Assembly (NCBI GenBank): GCA_002842495.1
Contig: PHDB01000007.1
Location: 1-64,000 of the forward strand
Reading direction: 5' to 3'
From: Bacteroidetes bacterium HGW-Bacteroidetes-6
Lineage (GTDB): Bacteria > Bacteroidota > Bacteroidia > Bacteroidales > DTU049
Length of the DNA stretch: 64,000 nt
Shown: positions 54,501 through 62,790 of the stretch, one piece after another
How positions within the stretch are numbered: the first letter of the stretch is position 1
Layout: each line of letters starts with the position of its first letter
Position numbers and translations under genes: made by a program
Notes under the pieces: model-generated
What the model was told of the DNA's origin: nothing
What the model saw: the letters and a program-made list of their open reading frames with translations, nothing else
The model's database searches: none

Positions 54501-55040
54501 CTCGTGCGATGTGCGGAAACCGTCGAAGAAATGGAGAAACGGAATTCTTGTTTTAATAGAAGCAAGGTGAGCTACAGGAGCAATATCCATGATTTCCTGA
54601 ACACTACCGGTTGCAAGCATGGCAAAACCGGTCATACGAGTGCTCATAACGTCGGAGTGGTCGCCAAAAATCGAAAGAGCCTGAGCAGCAATCGAACGAG
54701 CCGAAACGTGAAATACGCCAGGGAGAAGTTCGCCGGAAATTTTGTACATGTTCGGAATCATCAGCAATAAACCCTGCGATGCAGTGTAGGTCGAAGTAAG
54801 AGCTCCGCCCTGAAGACTTCCGTGAACAGCACCGGCAGCACCGGCTTCGCTTTGCATTTCAACTACCTTCACAGTGTCGCCGAAAATATTTTTACGCCCG
54901 AAAGCAGCCCACTCATCCACATACTCGGCCATCGTGCTCGATGGAGTGATAGGGTAAATAGCAGCAACTTCGCTAAACATGTACGAAACATGCGCAGCAG
55001 CGTAATTGCCATCGCATGTGATGAACTTTTTGTTTTTCAT
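51519..55040 (-). CDS. nifJ: Pyruvate:ferredoxin (flavodoxin) oxidoreductase
   Basis: A single-chain 1173-residue PFOR that converts pyruvate and CoA to acetyl-CoA, CO2 and reduced ferredoxin. All fused domains are visible: the pyrimidine-binding N-terminal domain (YPITPSSTMAEYVDEW), domain II, the gamma domain, a 2[4Fe-4S] ferredoxin domain with CIQCNQCAYVCP and CTGCGNCIDVCP (about 685-760), and the TPP domain with CAGCGETPYIKL and GDGWAYDIGYGGLDH. Length and order match anaerobic Bacteroidota enzymes. It sits alone, flanked by 400-bp non-coding DNA upstream and a terminator downstream. Oxygen-sensitive chemistry suggests anaerobic growth. Confidence 0.97.
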   Translation of the reverse strand: MKNKKFITCDGNYAAAHVSYMFSEVAAIYPITPSSTMAEYVDEWAAFGRKNIFGDTVKVVEMQSEAGAAGAVHGSLQGGALTSTYTASQGLLLMIPNMYKISGELLPGVFHVSARSIAAQALSIFGDHSDVMSTRMTGFAMLATGSVQEIMDIAPVAHLASIKTRIPFLHFFDGFRTSHEIQKVEYLNNEDVKDLVDMDALKAFRHNALNPEHPVTRGTAQNPDIYFQSREAANPFYDKVADVVEDYMVQLNKLTGREYHPFTFYGAPDADNIIIAMGSITDTIKETIDYLNAKGEKTGLISVHLYRPFSEKYFMKIFPTSVKRITVLDRTKEPGAEGDPLYMDVKNLFYNKPNAPMVIGGRYGLSSKDTTPAQVISVFENMKANEPKNLFTIGIVDDVTFHSLPQLAEINISHPSIYSAKFYGIGSDGTVGANKNSIKIIGDNTEKYCQAYFAYDSKKSGGFTTSHLRFGDVPIRSPYLLNTPDFVACHVPAYLGRYKMLKGLKKGGTFLLNSIWDVEETKNRLPDSLKKYLAVNEIRFYIMNGTQIAEEIGLGNRTNTIMQSAFFKISNVIPYDLAVKEMKKAIDKSFGRKGEEIVKMNYAAIDRGAEVIEVKVPEEWKNLDPKIDHEEDNKPSFIRNVADVINRQNGDDLKVSTFKGIEDGTFPHGTTKYEKRGIAVTVPEWIPENCIQCNQCAYVCPHAAIRPFLLTDEELSKAPANTATVKGNGAFKEYNFRMQVSVLDCTGCGNCIDVCPSKTKALEFKPLDEQMAEADRFVYLDEKVGYKDGIVDKQKTVRNSQFAQPLFEFSGACAGCGETPYIKLITQLYGERMIVANATGCSSIYGGSAPSTPYTANYKSGKGVAWANSLFEDNAEYGLGIASGIGKMREFLVLKMKEAIAAGLNGQMKEACEEWMAAINDAAASETASAKLLALAENDKSELALEIVDKKQYLIKKSIWVFGGDGWAYDIGYGGLDHVLASGEDINLLVLDTEVYSNTGGQASKSTPTGAVAKFAASGKKVRKKDLGMMAMSYGYVYVAQVSMGSDQNQYLKAIREAEAYPGPSLIIAYAPCINHGLRNGMGKTQDQAKQAVEAGYWHMYRFNPQLEADGKNPFVLDSKEPDWSKFQDFLQSEVRYTSLMKAFPKEAVDLFITCENNAKWRFNSYKRLAEMQ

Positions 55041-55472
55041 GATTTATGTAAATTTCAGTGTGTAATCTTGCATTTTACGCAGCGAAATTAATGATATTTT
55101 TCGGGTGCATCAATTCAAATACCCTTTTCTTCACTAATTTAAAATGAATATAAGTTGCGGATGGGTTATTAGTCAGGGGGTTGTGAGGGAATGGCTCTTT
55201 GTAAATTGGGTTTTGATTTTGTCTCCAATTTGTTTTTCTAATTTCATTTATTTTTTTCTGTAAAAATGTTCGAAATTCCATGCTTCTTCAGAACTACAAA
55301 ACAATTTTAACACAGTATAATATTCTCAAAATTTATTTCTCTATTTGATTAATTTGTGGGATGATTTGTTTTCCAAACATCAAATTAGTGAAATTGCGAG
55401 AAATTACAAGAATCTCGCAATTTCTCGCAAAATAAATTTCTGTAAGCCCAAAAGCTATATAATGTTAGTCGC
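55041..55472. other. 432-bp non-coding stretch with overlapping inverted repeats
   Basis: No convincing gene. Near the rsgA end, TTGCGAGAAATT (55394-55405) pairs with AATTTCTCGCAA (55419-55430), and a shifted pair GAAATTGCGAG (55390-55400) with CTCGCAATTTC (55414-55424) overlaps it, so two hairpins compete. It lies 43-83 bp downstream of the rsgA stop and may end transcription or be a palindromic repeat element. The nifJ-proximal half is AT-rich and contains only a 68-codon open frame with no promoter. Confidence 0.35.
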
Positions 55473-56381
55473 TTACTCCGAAATATTATTCAGAATTCCC
55501 AAATAATTGGAATAGCGTTCTTCGTGAATGGTTTCTTTTTCAACGGCATCGCGAACTGCGCATCCGGGCTCGTGGCGGTGAGTGCAATTTTTGTATTTGC
55601 AATTTGGTATCAGAGGTTTAAACTCGCGAAACCAATGCCCGAGTTCCCATGGTTCGAAATCGACCACTCCAAACTCTTTGATTCCCGGAGTATCGATGAT
55701 AAGCGTGTTTTCGGGCAGCATATACATGGTTGCAAACGTGGTTGTGTGCATTCCTTTGTTGTGAGCCTTCGAAATATTTCCTGTGCGGGCATGAGCTTCG
55801 GGGCTTATGGCATTTATGAGTGCCGATTTTCCCACACCGCTGTGACCGGCCAATAAAATGGTCTTCCCGGCAATCATGCGGCTGAATTCTTCAATATTAT
55901 CGCCTCGTGTGGCCGATACCTGCATGGTTGGATAACCAGCGCTTTGATAAATTTCTTCGAAGTATGCCACAATGTCCGGATCCATCTCGAAAATATCGCT
56001 TTTGTTGAAAACAATGAGAGCCGGAATGTGGTACGATTCGGCCGAAATCAGAAAGCGATCAATGAATCCCGTCGATGTTCTTGGAAGAATGGGTGTGGCT
56101 ACAACTATTGCCAAATCGATATTGGCTGCCAGAATATGTGTCTGCTTCGAAAGATTGGTGGCACGACGGATAATCACATTTTTTCTGTCGCGAATTCGTT
56201 GGATAATGCCTGTTTCCTGCCCTGTCTCCATATCGAAATCGACGCGATCGCCAACGGCAATCGGATTGGTAGTGCGCAGACCGCGCAGACGAATGTTGCC
56301 CCGTAAAACACAAGTGACGGTGTTTCCACCGCTGTGTACTTCGCATAATCGACCGGTTGAACGAACAACAATTCCTTCCAT
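55473..56381 (-). CDS. rsgA: Ribosome small subunit-dependent GTPase RsgA
   Basis: A circularly permuted GTPase that checks maturation of the 30S subunit. The 302-residue protein has an N-terminal OB fold (about 1-65, CVLRGNIRLRG), then G4 FNKSD before G1 GHSGVGKSALINA (about 180), then DTPGIKEFG (G3), which is the permuted order. The C-terminal zinc site is CKYKNCTHRHEPGC (Cys, Cys, His, Cys). All family residues are present. It follows the AbiEi-like gene by 57 bases, in the same direction, but shares no obvious function with it. Confidence 0.96.
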   Translation of the reverse strand: MEGIVVRSTGRLCEVHSGGNTVTCVLRGNIRLRGLRTTNPIAVGDRVDFDMETGQETGIIQRIRDRKNVIIRRATNLSKQTHILAANIDLAIVVATPILPRTSTGFIDRFLISAESYHIPALIVFNKSDIFEMDPDIVAYFEEIYQSAGYPTMQVSATRGDNIEEFSRMIAGKTILLAGHSGVGKSALINAISPEAHARTGNISKAHNKGMHTTTFATMYMLPENTLIIDTPGIKEFGVVDFEPWELGHWFREFKPLIPNCKYKNCTHRHEPGCAVRDAVEKETIHEERYSNYLGILNNISE

Positions 56382-56438
56382 CAGGGCTTTATATAGTGCT
56401 GCAAATTTACGATTTTCCTTTTAGCAGCTCTTGCGCTA

Positions 56439-57161
56439 TCAGGGGACAATGTTCCAGTTTTTAGCTTCCGGCAATGTTGAGTAGTCGATCCGTAGTTTAT
56501 AAACCGATAGGTGATTGAGCGAAGTATGCAGCAGCGACAGATTTTCTTCAATTCCGGCATGTTGAAGCAATGCTCCGGTGAAAGCGCGTGTAGCAGGTCT
56601 GTAAGCCAGAGCATAGTTTGCCAATTGCTGATGAAATGCAGCGTTCTGACCAGTAATCATTTCGAGGATTTTGCCGATGACATAAGCGCCGTTTTCCAAT
56701 TGTGTTATACTGTTGAATGCTTCGATGGAGTCGAGAAGTTGAAGAACATTGTGATTGTAGTTTGCCGGATCGAGTCGTGCTTTTCTGAAGCGGATGGTTA
56801 TTCCGTTGTGGTTTTGCGCAGGACGCATATTGTTGATAGCAACATAGAAAATGTTTCTGTTTTCTGTTTTGGGAATGAATTGCCATTTTTCCCAGATTGA
56901 TGGCCCTGTTTCGTAGCCGCAGATTTTGTTACGGAACAGACAGATAGCACGGATGATTTCTTCGGGTTTTTGCTCTTTTTGAGATGGATCGGTTATCATA
57001 TATCTTCCTTTAAGCAGTCGAACAATCCTTTTTCGAAGGATTAGTTTACGTAATTCCGTTGACAGAGCTTTTTGGTTGAGTCCAGCCGCTGTAAGGTCGG
57101 TGTATCCAAATATTCGACCGGGTTGGAACGATTGTATGATGTTGAGGAGAGGGGAAGGCAT
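56439..57161 (-). CDS. AbiEi-like antitoxin protein (DUF6088 type) without a visible toxin
   Basis: A 240-residue protein with an N-terminal winged-helix segment (FGYTDLTAAGLNQKALSTEL, then LILRKRIVRLLKGRYM) and a middle block CGYETGPSIWEKWQF / ITIRFRKARL, the pattern I associate with AbiEi-family (DUF6088) type IV antitoxins. AbiEi represses its own operon and counters the nucleotidyltransferase toxin AbiEii, normally encoded just downstream. Here the next gene is rsgA, and no nucleotidyltransferase is nearby. The ATG at 57161 is taken; a TTG two codons upstream also starts the frame. The DNA just upstream holds a palindrome and 13-bp direct repeats. Confidence 0.68.
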   Translation of the reverse strand: MPSPLLNIIQSFQPGRIFGYTDLTAAGLNQKALSTELRKLILRKRIVRLLKGRYMITDPSQKEQKPEEIIRAICLFRNKICGYETGPSIWEKWQFIPKTENRNIFYVAINNMRPAQNHNGITIRFRKARLDPANYNHNVLQLLDSIEAFNSITQLENGAYVIGKILEMITGQNAAFHQQLANYALAYRPATRAFTGALLQHAGIEENLSLLHTSLNHLSVYKLRIDYSTLPEAKNWNIVP

Positions 57162-57164
57162 GGG

Positions 57165-57242
57165 CAAATATAATAATATTATAAACTATAAAGTTAATAC
57201 ATGAAAAAGAAAACAAAGAATTAACAGGAATAAACTATAAAG
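57165..57242 (-). promoter_or_regulatory. Promoter box, palindrome and direct repeats upstream of the AbiEi-like gene
   Basis: TATATTTG on the minus strand (57172-57165) fits the -7 element and ends three bases before the ATG. The AT palindrome TATAATA-A-TATTATA (57169-57183) overlaps it. The 13-bp direct repeat ATAAACTATAAAG occurs at 57181-57193 and 57230-57242. Together these look like operator sites for a self-regulating DNA-binding antitoxin. Confidence 0.45.
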
Positions 57243-57323
57243 AAAATAAATAGATTTATAAATTCCATTTAAATATTCACAACAACTTCCTTCAATATTA
57301 GCTCGCAGTACGACAACTTATCC

Positions 57324-57340
57324 TACACTTTAAAAGTGTA
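57324..57340 (+). promoter_or_regulatory. 17-bp palindrome TACACTTT-A-AAAGTGTA
   Basis: Perfect 8-bp arms around a single A, followed by a T-rich run on the plus strand. It could be a weak terminator or an operator for the small open frame beginning near 57351-57370. Confidence 0.3.
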
Positions 57341-57369
57341 TTCTTTTTTAATGCTTTCTTGGAAAGATA

Positions 57370-57642
57370 TTGCCTTTTGAGTTTTTGGACAACGAAAATG
57401 GACAAAACACAAAAGTGACCTTGGGTATTCGTCTATCGGCGATGCCTTGCTACACTGTGTATTATGAAGGGATGTGCCTCTTTTGGCTTGATGTGAATAA
57501 ATTCAGAATATGCGGAAACAGGTTTTCATCAAAACAAAAGTCTTCTTTTCAAGAGCAAACACTCAAATACTACAGTTTCGTGACTAATGAAATACTCTTC
57601 CGTTATCATTATTCAGAAAGTGCTTTCAGACAAATTCAATAA
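57370..57642 (+). CDS. Possible small protein, uncertain
   Basis: An open frame of 90 codons from a TTG. The translation (LDNENGQNTKVTLGIRLSA, MCLFWLDVNKFRICGNRF, KYYSFVTNEILFRYHY) has the composition of a real folded protein, but no family is recognised. An ATG at 57351 in another frame encodes MLSWKDIAF and then stops, just before the frame opens, which might mean a frameshifted gene or sequencing error. It lies between the AbiEi-like gene and mazG, and runs convergently to mazG with 7 bp between the ends. Evidence for expression is weak. Confidence 0.25.
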   Translation: MPFEFLDNENGQNTKVTLGIRLSAMPCYTVYYEGMCLFWLDVNKFRICGNRFSSKQKSSFQEQTLKYYSFVTNEILFRYHYSESAFRQIQ

Positions 57643-57649
57643 AAGTCCT

Positions 57650-57976
57650 TTACTTCAACTTTTCATTATTCCAATGTCTATCGGAATCGCGTGAAGTTTT
57701 AATGGACATCTTTTCAGCGAATGCTTTCTCCAGATTTATGCCTGTCTGGTTGGCCAAACAAACCAATACAAACAGTACGTCGGCCATTTCTTCAGCCAGA
57801 CCAGCCTTGTTTTCACCGTCCTTGTAACTCTGTTCGCCAAATTGCCGAGCCATATGCCGAGCCAGTTCACCCACTTCTTCCATCAGAATGGCAGTGTTGG
57901 TAAGCTCGTTGAAATATCTGACACCATGTCGCTTAATCCATGCGTCAACTTCGGTTTGCAATTGCTGCAATGTCAT
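57650..57976 (-). CDS. MazG-like nucleotide pyrophosphohydrolase
   Basis: A 108-residue helical protein of the small MazG/dUTPase-like superfamily: ILMEEVGELARHMARQFGEQ (the E-x-x-E metal site) and LAEEMADVLFVLVCLANQTGINLEKAF (the E-x-x-D site). These enzymes hydrolyse nucleoside triphosphates, often non-canonical ones, to monophosphates. Its start overlaps the end of dtd (ATGA at 57973-57976), so translation is coupled. With dtd it makes a small quality-control unit for nucleotides and aminoacyl-tRNA. Confidence 0.9.
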   Translation of the reverse strand: MTLQQLQTEVDAWIKRHGVRYFNELTNTAILMEEVGELARHMARQFGEQSYKDGENKAGLAEEMADVLFVLVCLANQTGINLEKAFAEKMSIKTSRDSDRHWNNEKLK

Positions 57977-58428
57977 ACGTCTTTATTTTTTGTGTCGAGA
58001 ACAATGGTCACTGGTCCGTCGTTGTTCAATTCAATTTGCATGTGTTCGCCAAATGCTCCGCGGGCAACGGTTTTGCCAAGAATTGCTTCTAACTTTTCGA
58101 CAAATAATTCATACAGCTGGTTTGCTTTATCGGGCTCCATTGCTGCTATATACGATGGACGATTTCCTTTTTTAGTGGAGGCAAGCAGGGTAAACTGGCT
58201 CACAACCATCATATCGGCTCCTGCTTGCATTGCATCGAGGTTCATAACACCATTTTCATCATCGAAAATGCGAATTTGTGCAATTTTCTTCAAAAGCCAA
58301 TCCATATCTTCTTTTGTATCGTCGCAGTGAATACCCAACAATACAAGCATTCCAGCTTCGATTGACGAAATTTTCGTGTTGTCAACTTTTACCGAAGCAT
58401 GCAAAACCCGCTGCAAAACAGCTTTCAT
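57973..58428 (-). CDS. dtd: D-aminoacyl-tRNA deacylase
   Basis: Removes D-amino acids and glycine mischarged on tRNA. The 151-residue protein has MKAVLQRVLHASVKVD at the N-terminus, SQFTLLA (about 79-85) and the cross-subunit motif NDGPVTIVL (the Gly-cisPro site, about 137), both diagnostic. The ATG at 58428 gives the normal start; an in-frame ATG 29 codons upstream lies inside the previous gene. It overlaps the upstream exonuclease-family gene (ATGA) and the downstream mazG gene (ATGA). Confidence 0.95.
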   Translation of the reverse strand: MKAVLQRVLHASVKVDNTKISSIEAGMLVLLGIHCDDTKEDMDWLLKKIAQIRIFDDENGVMNLDAMQAGADMMVVSQFTLLASTKKGNRPSYIAAMEPDKANQLYELFVEKLEAILGKTVARGAFGEHMQIELNNDGPVTIVLDTKNKDV

Positions 58429-59606
58429 TGAGCAGTCTGTTTTTTCTTGCCCGATTTCTTTTCGGCAGCAATTTTCGTTTTCACTCCCTCGTAAATTTTC
58501 ATCGAATCGCAACAAAGCGTATCGGGCATCATTGAAAAATTGAAATAAACCGGATTGTGATCCGAATGAGTAAACCCCATATCGATTGTTTTGATGTCAT
58601 TCACAATTACATTGGGCGAACAAAGATAATAGTCAATAATGGTTGTTGTGGTTTGACCTTTGGCATAAGACGTGTTTACATCACGGTTGGTTGGTAAACT
58701 GGGATCGTAAACCCATTTCCAGCCAGATGGAAGGAAATCGGAAGTTACCGATGTTCCAACCATTCTTACTTTATCGCCCGATACAATTGCTGTGCTATCA
58801 AATCCCGGAGGATTCTGGTTCCAGTCGCCACCTGCAATTACATAATGTCCGCGGCTATAGAGATCGAGAATATAGCTTCGGAGAAAATACAATTCAATCA
58901 GACGGATATCGCCTGCATCGCTATAAGCTGAATTGTGAGTGTTGATTACATAAAGATCTTTTCCGTTCTCAAGATCGAAACGCATGATAATAAAACAGCG
59001 GTCAAGAAAAAACACGCTCATCGGCCAGCTATAACTGCCGGGGTACGAAACACGTTGAGCCCATTCGGGAACAAAACGGCTGAAACTCATCATGCCTGAA
59101 TATACATGAGCCATAGGATTGAACAACGGAAATGGTACATAAGGGACATCGTAGTTGGCTGCCTGAACAGAACTGAATGATGGCAGCGCTTTCATGAATG
59201 TGCTGTCTTGGTGGTTCCTGTAAGTGCGTCTGGCGTTAAAATCTACTTCCTGAAGTAAAACCAGATCTACACTGTCCATGGCTGAAACAATGTTGAAGAC
59301 AGCATTGATATAGCTTTTGTACAAATCTTTTCCGGGTCGCATGTGCTTTCCACCTTCGTAAAAGAAATCCATTTCTTTTCCCAAGCCACAATACCCAATA
59401 TTCCAGCTGATAATTGAAATATTTTGATCGGCAAATAAAAACGATTTTTTCCCCTCATTAATTTTCAAAGTGTCGTTCATCGGTGGAGTGTAATTGCTGC
59501 GTGTGTTTATGACAATTACTGTAATAAAATATGATGCGACAAGGGCAACAATTATTAGTATTACTTTTAGCGCAATGCGCAATATCTTAAAAATCCGTTT
59601 CTTCAT
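58425..59606 (-). CDS. Membrane-anchored endonuclease/exonuclease/phosphatase-family protein
   Basis: A 393-residue protein with one N-terminal membrane helix (about 9-32, IALKVILIIVALVASYFITVIVI) and an extracytoplasmic EEP domain: SIISWNIGYCG, LVLLQEVDF (catalytic Glu), VINTHNSAY, GGDWNQNP (Asp and Asn) and THSDHNPVYF (His-Asp-His). EEP enzymes cut phosphodiester bonds in nucleic acids, inositol phosphates or sphingomyelin, and the substrate here is open. The ATG at 59606 is preferred, with two Lys and an Arg just before the helix. Its stop overlaps the dtd start (ATGA), making a three-gene operon. Confidence 0.88.
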   Translation of the reverse strand: MKKRIFKILRIALKVILIIVALVASYFITVIVINTRSNYTPPMNDTLKINEGKKSFLFADQNISIISWNIGYCGLGKEMDFFYEGGKHMRPGKDLYKSYINAVFNIVSAMDSVDLVLLQEVDFNARRTYRNHQDSTFMKALPSFSSVQAANYDVPYVPFPLFNPMAHVYSGMMSFSRFVPEWAQRVSYPGSYSWPMSVFFLDRCFIIMRFDLENGKDLYVINTHNSAYSDAGDIRLIELYFLRSYILDLYSRGHYVIAGGDWNQNPPGFDSTAIVSGDKVRMVGTSVTSDFLPSGWKWVYDPSLPTNRDVNTSYAKGQTTTTIIDYYLCSPNVIVNDIKTIDMGFTHSDHNPVYFNFSMMPDTLCCDSMKIYEGVKTKIAAEKKSGKKKQTAQ

Positions 59607-59671
59607 ATTAGCGGAATAATTTTTGTAAAAATACATATTTTGAATTATTCCGATATTTGAAAAATTTTTCT

Positions 59672-60454
59672 ATGAAAAGAGAATTCTTTCTTTTGGGCCT
59701 TTTTTTGTTGGCTTTGCTTCCTGTAAGCGGCTTAAATGCTCAGAACAACTGGCAAAGTTTTTTGTCGAAAGAAAAATTTGTTTACAAAGGAAATATACAG
59801 CCCTACCGTTTGTATCTGCCTGATTCTATTCAACCAGATGAAAAATTGCCTTTGATTTTGTTTTTGCATGGAGCCGGTGAACGTGGAAACGATAATCAAA
59901 CACAATTACTGCACGGCGTGAGTCATTTTATGGATGTGCAGATCCGCAACGAATATCGTTTTATCCTGATAGCTCCACAGTGTCCCGAAGATGCTCGTTG
60001 GGTAGAGGTTGACTGGACATTAGCATCGCACAAAATGCCAGCACGCATCTCTGTGCCACTTGAACTTTCGTTTGCCCTCATCGATTCACTAATGAGTGTC
60101 TATCCGGTCGATTCCAACAGGGTTTATGTTACCGGTCTGTCGATGGGAGGGTTTGGTACCTGGGATGCAATGCAGCGTCGGCCGGGATTTTTTGCAGCAT
60201 CAATGCCGGTTTGTGGAGGTGGTGATGAAACACAGGCTTGTGCAATTATCGCCACTCCTATCAAAGCATTTCATGGGAAACTCGATCATCTGGTAATGCC
60301 TGCTCGCACAATAAATATGGTAAATGCTGTTAATCAGTGTGGTGGTGGTGCAGAATGTGTTTTGTTTCCTAATCTTGGTCATCTCTGCTGGGAGCAAGTA
60401 TATTCGAATGTTGAAAATCTTCGCTGGATGTTTGCTCAAAAAAGGCAGAATTAA
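59672..60454 (+). CDS. Secreted alpha/beta-hydrolase esterase
   Basis: A 260-residue exported hydrolase (signal peptide about 1-23, ending LNAQ). It has ILFLHGAGERG (oxyanion hole), the nucleophile elbow GLSMGGFG (Ser about 157), the acid Asp in GKLDHLV and the His in NLGHLCW. This is the PhoPQ/LpqC or feruloyl-esterase-like group often called phospholipase/carboxylesterase. The ATG at 59672 is used; a TTG five codons upstream is in frame. A promoter for the next operon lies inside its 3' end. Confidence 0.88.
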   Translation: MKREFFLLGLFLLALLPVSGLNAQNNWQSFLSKEKFVYKGNIQPYRLYLPDSIQPDEKLPLILFLHGAGERGNDNQTQLLHGVSHFMDVQIRNEYRFILIAPQCPEDARWVEVDWTLASHKMPARISVPLELSFALIDSLMSVYPVDSNRVYVTGLSMGGFGTWDAMQRRPGFFAASMPVCGGGDETQACAIIATPIKAFHGKLDHLVMPARTINMVNAVNQCGGGAECVLFPNLGHLCWEQVYSNVENLRWMFAQKRQN

Positions 60455-60463
60455 TTACTTTTG
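60431..60463 (+). promoter_or_regulatory. Promoter of the second SGNH-MBOAT pair, overlapping the esterase end
   Basis: TTTG (60431-60434), 21 bases, then TACTTTTG (60456-60463) is a full match to TTTG-N19-21-TAnnTTTG. The start near 60467 leaves a leader of only about 14 nt before the TTG start codon at 60481. Confidence 0.7.
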
Positions 60464-60480
60464 TCTCAAATTCGTGCCTT

Positions 60481-61268
60481 TTGAAATTGAATAAACCTCC
60501 CAAAGTATATTTCTTGTACCTGTTTTTGTTGGCCGGTGCACTGGTTTTGTTTTCAGCTCTGTCATTTACCGATACATCGTTGGGCATTGGTAAAATAGAA
60601 CTAAAAGATTCTAAAATAAAGCAGTATTTTTTTCCATCGCCGAAGTTGGCTTTGGTAGCCGATACCATTAAGCGCACTGGGGTATCTGAAAAAATTGACT
60701 CTTCGGCACAGAAATTTTTGTTTATTGGCGACTCGATGCTGGAATTTATGCGTATCCGTTTCAACGACTATTGTCATAAGAATGGTCATACAATGAATAC
60801 GGTCATTTGGTACAGCTCTTCGTCGCTCTGGTACGGACAATGCGATACACTAAGTTATTTCATTAAAAAGCATCAACCAACCTACGTTGTACTTGTTTTG
60901 GGTGCAAACGAATTGTTTATTAAAGACATTAAAACAGAGCGAGCCGAATTTGTAAAGCACATCATTGCAGAAATGGGCGATGTTCCGTTTATATGGGTTG
61001 GACCTCCCAACTGGAAAGACGATACGGGAATCAACGATTTAATTTTTAGATATGCTGGTCGCGATCGTTATTTCCCATCGAAGAACCTCAGTTATGAACG
61101 CACCAAAGACGGAGCACATCCCACGCGTCCTTCAGCCTATAAATGGATGGACTCGGTTGCAGTGTATATGCAAAACGATGCCCGCTACCGTGTTTTGATG
61201 GAGATGCCCGATACTTTTTTAGGGAAAGTTCCTCCGACTGAAATTCTAAAACCCAATCCTCCTTTCTG

Positions 61269-61269
<1 letters not shown>
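60481..61269 (+). CDS. Membrane-anchored SGNH-fold protein (AlgJ/DltD-like), TTG start
   Basis: A 262-residue protein with an N-terminal membrane helix (about 9-29, VYFLYLFLLAGALVLFSAL) and SGNH marks KFLFIGDSMLEFM (block I Ser), VVLVLGANELF (block III Asn) and TKDGAHPTRPS (Asp-x-x-His). No ATG exists before the essential GDS motif, so the TTG at 60481 is the only usable start. It overlaps the MBOAT gene start (TGATG), and such pairs O-acetylate exopolysaccharide or cell-wall sugars in other bacteria. The target is unknown. Confidence 0.88.
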
Positions 61270-62735
<1,466 letters not shown>

Positions 62736-62790
62736 AATCGATAATTATGGGTTGTTTTGGTGTCTGACACCTAGTAAACAACTAATAGGA

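Noticed and set aside
53799..54770. Open frame of 323 codons opposite nifJ
   Set aside because: Antisense shadow of a well-supported gene; no start context or recognisable domain.
55075..55281. 68-codon open frame on the minus strand upstream of nifJ
   Set aside because: No promoter box, no recognisable product, and amino-acid use typical of random AT-rich DNA.
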